A DNA stretch of 64,000 bases, taken from positions 13,029,290-13,093,289 of the forward strand of contig OX031061.1 in NCBI GenBank assembly GCA_943736015.1, given 5' to 3'. Position numbers and translations under genes: made by a program. Origin of the DNA: Tridacna crocea (taxonomy: Eukaryota; Mollusca; Bivalvia; Cardiida; Cardiidae). Positions 23,434-34,403 of the stretch are shown here, in pieces. Below the pieces are notes generated by a model. The model was given only the letters and a program-made list of their open reading frames with translations, did no database searches and had not been told where the DNA came from. Within the stretch, counting starts at the first letter, position 1. Each line of letters starts with the position of its first letter.

Positions 23434-23662
23434 TTAACCCTTTCCCAAACAACAAAAATTTGGACCAGTCCAAATTGACACAACTTGCAGTAGACAAAAT
23501 AAACATAACCCAAAAACTGAAACTGGTTTCCAGCATGGTAGAAAACATTGTGGGAAAAGGAGAAATTGCTCATTACAAGCAATTTCTCCTTTTCCCACAG
23601 TGTTTTCAAAAGACCTTTACTCCAGACACGTAAAAACCAGGGCTTGTTTGGGAAAGGGTTAA
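23434..23662. mobile_element. pB MITE, intact, with AAATTGCT hairpin
   Basis: Textbook copy of 229 bp: TTAACCCTTTCCCAAAC at the left and GTTTGGGAAAGGGTTAA at the right are perfect inverted repeats. Central hairpin GGAGAAATTGCTCAT / AAGCAATTTCTCC differs from the common version. Confidence 0.9.
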
Positions 23663-24162
23663 GCTCTACCAGCCTGCTTCAATACTTAGTTGTGTAATAT
23701 GACAAAGCAATAATAGCCTTTACAGATAGGCCTATGTAAATCTAGATCTGTATCATTGAAATAACTGGAGACATCTTTTATGCCCCCTGGATTAAGATTG
23801 GTTAGTAACTTGCATAGTAATAGTATTCCATTGACAGTTTATCAGTTACCAAGGCTGTTAAAATTTATTCGACTGAGCAGTTACTCCTTTTGTTGTTTCA
23901 GTTTCATTCAGTTTGTATATGGCCCACAGGTTCACTGTAGTACAGAAATCATTCCTCTTGAGCACTTTCACCTCTTCCAGTCTTTCTCTGCAATACATTT
24001 TTATTGTAAGATTTCAGTAGATTTCCTTCGTACAACTTCTATCCAAGACCCAAAACGTGTATAACGTGTGTACATCCGAAGTTGACAGAGTTGACACGCG
24101 TGTATTTTAGGTCAATAAAGTTCATTGTTTATAAATAGAAATAAAGGTACACAATTTTATCC
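23663..24162. other. Unassigned sequence upstream of the TRIM
   Basis: A 94-codon frame (23780-24064) has no recognisable motif or splice context. Confidence 0.4.
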
Positions 24163-24215
24163 ATGGTCTTACGAACAAAGTCCGTAACAAAGAAACAAAT
24201 GCATGGCAGAAATAA

Positions 24216-24293
24216 GGATCGGAGCGGGATTCGAACTCCGAACTCCCGGACTCAAAGCCAATACCCTAACCACTGAGCCAAAGAGATATCTCC
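24216..24293 (-). promoter_or_regulatory. tRNA-like Pol III promoter in 3' LTR of TRIM
   Basis: Read on the minus strand, this part of the LTR looks like a tRNA gene half turned promoter. Box A TGGCTCAGTGG (24280-24270) fits TRGYNNARNNG, and a box B-like GTTCGAATCC (24236-24227) lies 44 bp downstream, normal tRNA spacing. The ends (GGAGATA... CCGATCC) pair poorly, so a functional tRNA is unlikely. The same block is at 24531-24608 in the other LTR. Confidence 0.75.
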
Positions 24294-24530
24294 CTGACGC
24301 AGTAGCCAGGTATTGTATTTAATATCGGGAGTAAGCCATGCAGGAAGGAGTGGTCTCCCGTAACACACCCCCTCTTAAAGTCATCATTTATTGATGACTC
24401 AAAGCCTTATTAGGCAGGAAGTCCGATTTTGGACAACAAATGGGATTAATGGCTCAATGGCCAATCCCGGACGAGCCCCCATCTTACGAACAAAGTCCGT
24501 AACAAAGAAACAAATGCATGGCAGAAATAA

Positions 24531-24608
24531 GGATCGGAGCGGGATTCGAACTCCGAACTCCTGGACTCAAAGCCAATACCCTAACCACTGAGCCAAAGAG
24601 ATATCTCC
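24531..24608 (-). promoter_or_regulatory. tRNA-like Pol III promoter in 5' LTR of TRIM
   Basis: This is the second copy of the tRNA-like block, with box A at 24595-24585 and box B at 24551-24542. Being in the 5' LTR, it sits where it could start an RNA that reads through the primer-binding site and body. One base differs from the 3' LTR copy (C versus T in the run between the boxes). Confidence 0.75.
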
Positions 24609-24684
24609 CTGACGCAGTAGCCAGGTATTGTATTTAATATCGGGAGTAAGCCATGCAGGAAGGAGTGGTCTCCCGTAACAATGG

Positions 24685-26290
24685 TAAATCGATCGATTTG
24701 AGAACAGTCCGAGCAGGTAGGCTACTTGTCAGAGTGGAATTAACGTCGTTCACATCACGTACATGTAAGAAGGTAAATTATGTTGTGAATTTTATCAACA
24801 AACGCAAAATAACATCTTCATCACGATCCAAAGATTCAGACAATAATGAGCAAAAAGTTAATAATCAACGAAAACGATGAGAAAAAGTGAAGATTTAAAC
24901 TCTTAGTGCTCAAACTGATCGGTGGAATTCCAATCAATCTAAAAATAGACAACCTGGAAACCCGACATCACTGACGTTCAACGTCGGCAATATTCGATGG
25001 GTTAGCCAGTGACTTTCAGTATGACAGATTGTCTTGTTTGACCATAAGTTTTGGGACAGCTGACAAAAATAATTATTTTTCGTAGACCACAGTATTGGGA
25101 CACGAAAAAAAATAATTATTTTTTACTGTCCAAAAATTTAAGCAAATTGGGGTACTCGACGCCATTTTGGAAATTATTGGTAACCTAGTTTTCAATAGTA
25201 ATGTCGAGCATTGCGGGGAAGCAGCGTCTATCTGCCGATCGAATATAGCAAAGAATAGCCTGCTTAACACCGTTTATACGAAGTGTACACCTACACTATC
25301 AAATTCAACTGTTTATCACACATGTTGATTGGTATAGCGTCGCGGTTTATGCACACGAAGCCAGACGTGTTATTTATTTTTTTCACACCACCTGCTAGCA
25401 ATATAGTCGGGTCGCGTGACCACTTTATGGGATATGCTTTAAGTGCAATTAAGATCTTCAAATGTGACCGCTGACCACATATCACAGTTTACCGTTAATT
25501 AAAGGACTTTAAAGAGTTAATTTGCACGGGTGGGCCTGAACTGACCGTTAATCACAGATTGGCCGCTATGCACGTAAACCGCTAACTCAGATTCGACTGT
25601 ACATGTAACAGTATGGTCTATTGATTGACCCTTTCGACAAGTCTAAAGTTTAAAGATGAATCAATACTTTTTTTCAAAATCAAATTCTTTCTCATTGATA
25701 ATTTTTGGCATTGTGACGACTTGGAGTGATGTTTCAAGACAAGTAATGTAACTGAGGTTAAGACTTCCTCAGTGCAATTCAGATAAGGATTACATAGTGT
25801 TTATTTGTTGATCATAGAGATAAGGAGGTAAAGATTTGTGATTGCAGTACACACCTGTATTTTAGGAAAATTATAGCCAGATATCAAACTTTTACAGCTT
25901 GAACTGGCCTAGGCCAGCCATCGATAGATTAGTGCAGAGTACAACAGACTACACAGTGCTCCAGCAAGAATAAAAAAAGGGCAGGGTGCTTTGGCTGAGA
26001 TGTGCACTTTGAGGCGTAAAGCTCCGGGGGAAGGGACATAAGAGTGGGAGTGTCTATCTCTCTCTCATGGGGGAAGGGGGATAAGATTTTTTTTTATAAC
26101 CCTTATGACAGTTTCTGCTGCAATTTCTAATGTAAAATTAAGGATCTTCAAAACAGAAATAAATCTATTACATGTATATTGGCTTATATGGATCTTTCAG
26201 TTTCATCTAAACAAGGAAACTATTTTTCTGTATGAGTAGCTTAGCTAAGTCCAGGAGCAATACAAGTACGTGTAGTTCATAAAAAACCCT
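24685..26290. other. Unassigned intronic sequence
   Basis: No supported gene. Two AATAATTATTTTT blocks (25065 and 25112) lie close together. A CT/GGGG-rich patch is at 26020-26090. Short frames on both strands overlap and look like chance. Confidence 0.45.
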
Positions 26291-26410
26291 CATTAACTCT
26301 TTACCAGATGACAGACTTGGCAACTTAAGAAGCATTTACCGAACAGAACATTTGCTGAACAGAAGGAGTTACCAGCATCTTCTTAACACAATGTTTTCCA
26401 AAGCCTCATG
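26291..26410. mobile_element. pB MITE fragment
   Basis: ATTAACTCTTTACCAGATGAC is the terminus; AGAAGGAGTTACCAGCATCT and ACAATGTTTTCCAAAGCC are hairpin-side remnants. The right end is lost. Confidence 0.5.
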
Positions 26411-26724
26411 CCATTCAACTACAGACTTGATACCAAACAATTCATATTTATATTTTTAACAGTGCTTTGCAAGACAACCAAGGCACAGAATACTAACACA
26501 TTCAAACCCTCAACCAGACCGTCAACCCTTTCTTTCTTTCTTTTACTGCAATGTAACTGTCTTAATTTTTCCAATACATATTTATTTAATTTAAAGGGTT
26601 TCAAATCTGTACAGTTTGGTAAAATGAGAAAAATCATGTTTTCATAAATTCTTACTTTAAATGCCATTCAACATCATAGATAAATGTTAAATGCTACATA
26701 AATGTTGCATTACTCCTATCATTG

Positions 26725-26784
26725 CAATTGATTCTACATGCCCATGTGGTAAGGCAATTGATTCTACATGCCCATGTGGTAAGG
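26725..26784 (+). repeat. Exact 30-bp tandem duplication
   Basis: A 30-bp unit (CAATTGATTCTACATGCCCA then TGTGGTAAGG) occurs twice back to back without a mismatch. Confidence 0.9.
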
Positions 26785-27149
26785 TAAGACTCCCGACGCA
26801 CGATTTTTTCATTATAAATAATAAAAAGAAGATTTTAGCTTCTTCTCCATCCTACTCCACACATTTCTCATATTTAAGTTTAGATCTTATAAGAATCATT
26901 TTTAGATATTACTTTTCGCCAGCAGATTCGCCAGTGCTTCCATTTCGGTGACATTTGTTCTAAATTTTCGCGAAACTGGCGATCGACAGCGTGGTTCTCT
27001 AATCGGCTGGTTTCGATCGACGTGTGCTTTTTATGTCAAACAAACCTGTTTGACCTTCTCTTTTAATTAACAAAACAGCTGGGTTTAAGAAAAATAAACA
27101 AATAAAAGGTGCATTAATACTAAAGGCCTGCAATACTTACAGTGTGCCT

Positions 27150-27632
27150 GTTCTCTACCTTCCGCCTCTCGATAAACAAGAAGCTTTCGATAGACTGGTT
27201 CAGTTCTTGTTGCGATCAATGACGAGTAGGCGCTTGCGATTATCAAATTCACGCGAATGCAAGCGTTTTTCTAACCCAGATTGAATCGTATGTAAACCGG
27301 TCGTTTTCGGAAAATTTACGGTCTCGTCCAATGTTCAGTATGGACCCCATACTGTCCAAATAAGGGTACCGTGTCCAAGCTGCCTAGTGCTGCATTTACC
27401 CAGACGCTCTTATATTGCAACACAAGCATAATGTAGTTGATTTAGACACACTTTTCTTGTGTGATTGTCACACAAGGCTATAATTGCTGGACAAGCATAC
27501 TTTTTTGACAAAAATCGCGGCAGAAGTATATCCTCGTCAAGACGGACGGACAGACGGACGGACGGACAGACGGACGACGGAAACCACGCCATGACATAAG
27601 CTCTGCTGGCTGAAAGCCAGTAGAGCTAAAAA
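27150..27632 (-). mobile_element. H10 head and body
   Basis: On the minus strand the head is TTTTAGCTCTACTGGC, with hairpin CTGGCTTTCAGCCAG, then TTATGTCATGGCGTGG and a (GTCC)n-type run at 27540-27580. The body matches the 16.0-16.7 kb array in inverted orientation (GATATACTTCTGCCGCGATT; GACAATCACACAAGAAAAGT). The tail was not found. Confidence 0.72.
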
Positions 27633-28495
27633 AACAGCTATTTCCACAATAATATTATCCTACAAAATTTGCTATGATTAAAAAAGTGTTATTGTACTGC
27701 TTTAACTAAGCCACTTTTCCCTTTTTGCCTTTTTTAGAATTATCATTTATAAATTTAAAACCACTATATTTTCACTACAAAGAGAGATAGTAATTAACTT
27801 CCCATCTCTGGAAACTAACATAAGTATCTACAAATAATTTCAAGATAGGCATAAAGAAACTTTTGATTGGTTAAAAATGTGCAAAAGTATTGTACTGGTA
27901 TAAATCAGTATTTATCTACTATCAAGAAAACTTTATGCAATGCAGCTCTAGAGGTATTAGGGGTCTACGACCTTAAGACTGGTAACGTAATTCACTATTT
28001 CTTGGTACCCATGTCACTGTGTTCAAATTTATGTCGGTACCTGAAATACTTTACACCTTGCATTCCAATAGTCTACAGGATCGTGCACTGTAGACAGCTG
28101 ACGATTTATTGACCCAAAGCGTGTATTTTTTTTGGTCATATGTTAAACACACCTTGCTTCGCCCTTCCTGCAAAAATATGGTTTTGCGTATATCATTATC
28201 TTGGCTATATTCAATACTGGAACACACCATTTGCCAGCAGCCATGGTATATAGCAGCTAATGCACATGTATTGAGAGGGATTTAGGCATGAGACGCAGTT
28301 GCACTGATAATCAAATGATATTCCACCGATTCAGTATTATCTTGAGTTCGATCAATAGCTTGTTCAGTAACAGGGTTTAAATTAATTCAGTAAGTTGAAT
28401 CAAGTTGTCTATATTCTTTCCTGGACAAGGTCTTGTTGTTTGCATACAGTTCACTAGTCTGTTCTAGACTTTTAGATTCTTAGCTTTGATTGGAA
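27633..28495. other. Unassigned AT-rich sequence
   Basis: No coding or repeat signal I can support; one 81-codon frame lacks motifs. Confidence 0.4.
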
Positions 28496-29260
28496 TTGAA
28501 AACAGAATGGCCGAGGTGACTCTGGATCACTCACCTGAATCTTTGAGAGGACCATAGCCATTTTTTTCAAAATCTGATCAGCCATTTCAAAGAAGAGGAA
28601 TTTTTAAGAATTTCTTCATGTCTGTATTGTGTAAATAGCCCACAGCCAACAGAACCATGTTTCTTAATGGATCAAAATTTCGTGAACAAGTTTTGAAAAG
28701 GGTCAGCCAAGAAACATTTTTGTGAAATTATTTCAAAATCTGATCAGCTGTTTCAGAGAAAAAATTTTTTAAAGAATTTCATCATGACGTATAGTGCAAG
28801 TAGCCCCGATTCACCAGAGCCATGTTTCTTGACGGATCAAAATTTCGCAAACAACTTTTTGAAATGGGTCACCATAGGAACATTTCTGTGAAAATTATTT
28901 CAAAATCTGACGTTTCAAAGAAGAAGAATTTTAAAGAATTTCTTCATGGCCATATAGTGCAAGGAGCCCCCTTTCACCAGAGCTATGTTTCTTGACAGAT
29001 AAAAATTTTGCGAACAAGTTTTGAAATGGGCCATCTGAGGAACATTTCTGTGAAATTGTTTCCAAATCTGACCAGCCGTTTCAGAGAATAAGTTTTAAGA
29101 ATTTCTTCATTTCAGTGTAGTGCAAGTAGCCCCTATTCACCAAAGCCATGTTTAGGAGGGGTTGATGTTTAAAGAATTGTTGACGACCCACTGACGCACG
29201 ACGGACACCGAGTGATCTCAAAAGCTCCCCTTGAGCGAGTCGTGCTCAGGTGAGCTAAAA
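28496..29260 (-). mobile_element. H1 element, diverged
   Basis: Tail side AATGGCCGAGGTGACTCTGG lacks most of the hairpin. Four monomers (GAACATTTCTGTGAAATT; CCAGAGCCATGTTTCTTGA) lead to head GTGCTCAGGTGAGCTAAAA. The block with the GGTTGCC palindrome is deleted. Confidence 0.78.
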
Positions 29261-30126
29261 TGCATAGCAACCTCATCATTTTCAAACACCCCTTTTTTTT
29301 TGTTTGCTCTGAATTACATGAATAAAATTCGGTAGTTTTCACATAAAACATTTCTCAACTCCAGTTCATTTTCTTTGGAAATAATTTTAATCTTTCTTGG
29401 TTTTCTCCTTCTCGAATTTTACCTCTAGAAATTGCTGTTTTACCTGTAAGTGTAATTTCAGAAAGTTCAATACAAAGTTCGTTGGAAACAATGCTTTAAG
29501 AGTATTACCTAAAGCAAGAATTTTTTCAAACAATCTTCGAAAAAATCAACCCAACATATGATAGCTTCCAATACATGTGAATAGCCCTTTGACGAAGTCA
29601 GGTCCACATGGTTTTAGGTACTCGCTAAGTTCACTCGTTTTCGAATTACTTACTAAATTTAGAAAAAATACCATAACGTAATTCATGTTAACGTAATTGA
29701 AAAAATATCATATAGTCTAAAACTTTCAAAAGAAGATGACAGAAGCAAGACATTTTCCTGTGGATTTGGTTTAAGTATATTCAATGGTTTTATAAAAGAA
29801 TAATCAATGTAAAGTTTTGTAACATCATGCTATAATGAATAGTGCACGTAATTCACACTTTCATGTAGATCTGTATTGTCTGCAATTACAAGACTAAATT
29901 CTTACGAGAATCGATAGGCAGTATGTTTTGTACACAGTGTTTATCCATTCATATGTACAAAATTACATGTGTATATCTTGAATTCTGCTTAACATGAGTT
30001 GTGTGGAAAAAGCATAAGGTAATTCACGCTAAAAGTCGGACATTAAGAGGATATGAAAATACAGGGAATCGGTAAAACCAGTGACAACAACATTTTTTTG
30101 GAAAAGTTCAACATATCTGACATTGG
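29261..30126. other. Unassigned AT-rich sequence
   Basis: No gene or repeat supported. The phrase GTAATTCA(C/T) recurs (29690, 29848, 30018) without forming a clear array. Confidence 0.4.
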
Positions 30127-30964
30127 ATTTTTTAGCTTACCTGAGCACAAAGTGCTCATGGTGAGCTTTTGTGATCGCCCAATGTCCTTCGTCCGTCGTG
30201 CATCGTCCACAATTTCTTTAAACATCTTCTCTTCCTAAACCACTGGGACAATCTTGATGAAACTTGGCAGAGATGTTCCTAGGATAAAGCTCAACAAAAG
30301 TTCTTCAAGAGATTGAATTCCAGCCATAACTCTGGTTGCCATGGCAACCAAAAGGAAACAAGAGTTTCGCAAAGCGGCGCATATACGCCCGAAGGGGCTT
30401 GTCAGTGAAATGAGTTGAAATGACGGAAGGGCCATGAATAAAGAGTAGTTAATCTCCATGATATGTGAAAAATATTAAAGGGCAATAGCTAAAAAAAGAA
30501 AGGGTGGCACGGTTACAAATTTTGTAAATTGCTGTTCTCCACAACGTGTTCTATCAGTTTTGAAAGGTTCAAGATCATAGGTTTTATATTTTAGAAATTA
30601 TGGCCCAGACAAAAATTCAAAGAGAAAACTAACACAGGGCAATAACTAAAAAAGAAGAATGGCAGAGTTATGGTTCTTCAGCAGTGCACTTCTTTATAAT
30701 GTGTTCTATATGTCTTTGAAGTTTGAAGATGATAGGTTTTAAAGTTTGGGAGTAATAGCCTGGACAAAAATTCAAACTGAAAATTAACAAAGGGCAATAA
30801 CTAAAAAAATAAAAGTCGCAGAGTTATGGTTCATGTGCACTGCACTTCTCCATAATGTGTTCTATCAGTGTATGAAGTTGCAAGTTATTAGCTTTTATAG
30901 TTTGGAAGTTATGGCCTGGACAAAAATTCAAACTGAAAATTAACAAAGGGCAATAACTAAAAAA

Positions 30965-32673
30965 ACAAGAGATGTTTGTAAAACATGTATGCCCCCCTAA
31001 TGGCATCCAATGTGATTATAAACTCTTACGTTCAAAATGTAAAAACGAACAAAGGGTAATTACTCAAAAATTATTAATGATAAATTAACAATTCTTGGGC
31101 ACTGTACTTCCCATTTAAGTGAACTATCAACTTTTAAAGTTTCATGATTTTACCTCACATACTTTTTGAGTTATGCTCCGGAAAAAAAATAAGTATGAAA
31201 ATCAACAAAGGGCAGTAATTGCAAAAATATAACAGGCAGAGTTATGGTTCTTGTGCAATGCACTTCTCCTGAATAAGATCGATCCACATATATGGTTTCA
31301 AGATAATACCTGAAAAACCTTTTGAGTTATGCTCTGGACAAAAATTTAGTATGAAATTCAACAAAGGGCAAAAGCTCCAAAAATATAATGGGCAGAGTTA
31401 TGGTTCTTGTGCACTGCACTTCTCCTTAATAAGGTTAATCCACCTATAAGGTTTCAAGGTGATACCTGAAATACTTTTTGAGTTATGCTCCAGACAAAAA
31501 TTAACTATGAAAATCAACAAAGGGCAATAACTCCAAAAATATGATGGGCAGAGTTATGGTACTTGTGCACTGCACTTCTCCTTAGTATAATCTATCCACC
31601 TATGAGGTTTTAGGATAATACCTGAATTACTTTTAGAGTTATGCTCCGGACAAAAATTAAGTATGAAAATCAACAAAGGGCAATAACTCCATAAATATGA
31701 TGGACAGAGTTGTTGTTCTTGTGCACTGCACTTCTCCTTAATGAGATCTATCCACCTATGTAGTTTCAAGATGATACCTGAAATACTTTTTGAGTTATGC
31801 TCTGGACAAAAATTAACTATGAAAATCAACAAAGAGCAATAACTCCAAAAATATGATAGGCAGAGTTATGGTTCTTGTGCACTGCACTTCTCCTTAATAA
31901 GATCTTTTCACATATAAGGTTTCAAGGTGATACCTGAAATACTTTTAGAGTTATGCTACGGACAAAAATTAAATATGAAAATCAACAAAGGGCAATAACT
32001 CCAAATATATGATGGGCAGAGTTATGGTACTTGTGCACTGCACTTCTCCTTAATGAGATCTATGCACCTATGAAGTTTCAAGGTGATACCTAAAATACTT
32101 TTTGAGTTATGCTCTGGACAAAAATTAAGTATGAAAATCAACAAAGGGCAATAACTCCAAAAATATGATGGGCAGAGTTATGGTTCTTGTACACTGCACT
32201 TCTCCTTAATGAGACCTACAACCTATGTAATTTCAAGATGATACCTGAAATAGTTTTTGAGTTATGCTCCGGACAAAAATTAAGTATGAAAATCAACAAA
32301 GGGCAATAACTCCAATAATATGATGGGCAGAGTTGTTGTTATTGTGCACTGCACTTCTCCTTAATGAGATCTATCCACCTATGTAGTTTCAAGATGATAC
32401 CTTAAATAGTTTTTGAGTTATGCTCCGGACAAAAATTAAGTATGAAAATCAACAAAGGGCAATAACTCCAAAAATATGATGGGCAGAGTTATGGTTCTTG
32501 TGCACTGCACTTCTCCTTAATGAGATCTATCCACCTATGAAGTTTCAAGATGATACCTTAAATAGTTTTTGAGTTATGCTCCGGACAAACTTGGTCTACG
32601 GACCGACGGACCGACGTACCGACCGACAAGTGCAAAGCAATATACCCCCATTTCTTCGAAAGGGGGGCATAAT
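30965..32673 (-). mobile_element. H8 element, about nine 157-bp monomers, inside H7
   Basis: The tail ACAAGAGATGTTTGTAAAACAT has hairpin ATGTTT-GTA-AAACAT followed by GTATGCCCCCC. Monomers with ATGAAAATCAACAAAGGGCA and TTGAGTTATGCTCCGGACAA step by ~157 bp. The head has CCGACGGACCGACGTACCGA, then ATACCCCC...GGGGGGCAT. Insertion is within the AAAAAA-TAAAAG of H7. Confidence 0.85.
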
Positions 32674-32830
32674 AAAGGTTGCAGAGTTATGGTTCATGTG
32701 CAATGCACTTCTCCATTAAGTGTTCTATCACTATATGAGGTTGCAAGTTATTAGCTTTTATAGTTTGGAAGTTATGGCCTGGACAAAAATTCAAACTGAA
32801 AATTAACAAAGGGCAATAACTCAAAAAATA

Positions 32831-34403
32831 ACAAGAGGGCCAAGATGGCCCTGGATCGCTCACCTGAATGTTTGAGATGACCATAGTCTATTTTTTTATT
32901 TTTAGGTATTGAAACATTGGAACCAATCTATAACTTTGCCAATCAGTTTTCAAAAGGTCACCTGTAAAAGTCGTTTCGAAATCAATTACAAAAAGAAGAA
33001 ATTTTAAGAATTCTTCATTTCTGTATAAGAGCAAGTAGCCCCCATCCACCAAAGCCATGTTTCTTGATGGATCAAAATTTATGAACAAATTTTGAAAAGG
33101 GTCACCCAAGGAACATTTCAAAAAATTTCTTTTAAAGTCTGACCAGGGGTTTCAGAGAAAGAGAATTTTCAAGAATTTCATCATGTCAATATAGTGCAAG
33201 TAGCCCCCATTCACAAAAGCCATGTTTCTTGACGGATCAAAATTATATGTAAAGTTTTTGAAAAAGGTCATCAAGGAACATCTCTGTCAAATTATTTTGA
33301 AATCTGACTAGGGGTTTCAGAGAAAAAGAATTTTCAAGAATTTCTTCATTTCCATATAGTGCAAGTAGCCCCCATTCACCAGAGCCATGTTTCTGGACAA
33401 ATCATAATTTCTTGAACAATTTTTGAAAAGGGTCACCCAAGGATCATCTCTGTGAAATCATTTCAAAATCTGTCCAGCAATTTCAGAGGAGAAGAATTTT
33501 AAAGAATTTCTTCATTTCCCTATAGTGCAAGTAGCCCCCATTCACCAGAGCCATGTTTCTTGACCAATCAAAATTTCGCAAACACTGTTTGAAAAGGGTC
33601 ACCCAAGGAACATCCCTGAGAAATAATTTCAAAATCTGACCAGCGGTTTCAGAGAAGAAGAATTTTTAAGAATTTCTTCATTTCCCTATAGTGCAAGTAG
33701 CCCCCATTCACCAGAGCCATGTTTCTTGACCAATCAAAATTTCGCAAACAACTTTTGAAAAGGGTCACCCAAGAACAACTGTGTGAAATTATTTCAAAAT
33801 CTGACCAGCGGTTTCAGAGAAGAAGATTTTTCAAGAATTTCTTCATTTCCCTATGATGCAAGTAGCCCCCATTCACCAGAGCCATGTTTCTTGACCAATC
33901 AAAATTTTGCGAACAAATTTGGATAAGGGTCACCCAAGGAACAACTCTGTCAAATTATTTCAAAATCTGACCAGCGGTTTCAGAGGAGAAGAATTTTTTA
34001 AGAGTTCCTTCATTTCTGTATAGTGCAAGTAGCCCCCATTCACCAGAGCCACATTTTTTGACGAATCAAAATTTCACCAACAATTTTTGAAAAGGGTCAC
34101 CCAAGGAACATCTCTGTGAGATTATTTCAAAATCCGACCAGCGGTTTCAGACGAGAAGATTTTTAAAGAATTTGCTAAAAAATTCCATTCGGTTGCCATG
34201 GCAACCAGAGTTTTTGATGGAATCAAATTCTGTGAACAATTTTTAAAGAGAACCTCCCAAGTAACATTCCTGCCAAGTTTGGTCCAAATTGGCCCAGCGG
34301 TTTAGGAGGAGTTGATGTTTAAAGAATTGTTGATGACGGACGACGGACACCGGGTGATCCTAAAAGCTCCCCTTGAGCACGTTGTGCTCAGGTGAGCTAA
34401 AAA
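32831..34403 (-). mobile_element. H1 element inside H7
   Basis: Complete H1: tail ACAAGAGGGCCAAGATGGCC, about seven monomers, palindrome GGTTGCCATGGCAACC at 34191-34206, and head GAGCACGTTGTGCTCAGGTG. H7 text continues on both sides (AACTCAAAAAATA / AAATGGCAGAGTTATGG). Confidence 0.87.

Larger units (their letters stand above)
24167..24680 (-). mobile_element. TRIM: LTR mini-retrotransposon with tRNA-Pro PBS and tRNA-like LTR
   Basis: This is a complete, non-coding LTR retrotransposon of 514 bp on the minus strand. Two 199-bp direct repeats (24482-24680 as 5' LTR, 24167-24365 as 3' LTR) differ at one base that I can see. Between them are only 116 bp. Directly after the 5' LTR (24481-24464) lies TGGGGGCTCGTCCGGGAT, the primer-binding site for tRNA-Pro, identical to the one used by murine leukaemia virus. 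Directly before the 3' LTR is a polypurine tract, AAGAGGGGG (24376-24368). Flanking 4-bp target duplications (ATGG, 24163-24166 and 24681-24684) mark a true integration. LTRs start TGTTACGG but end AAGA rather than CA. There is no gag or pol, so it must have moved with proteins supplied in trans. The LTRs carry Pol III-type boxes, listed separately. Confidence 0.93.

Noticed and set aside
23780..24064. 94-codon ORF as an exon
   Set aside because: Hydrophobic/aromatic mix without motifs, no acceptor or donor in phase, and opposite in strand to the supported gene.
24216..24293. A functional tRNA gene on the minus strand
   Set aside because: The acceptor ends do not pair well and the same block lies in both LTRs of a retrotransposon; it is better explained as an internal promoter.
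30965..32673. Regular repeats as a CRISPR array
   Set aside because: Monomers of 157 bp are contiguous with no spacers and are part of a eukaryotic transposon with heads and tails.
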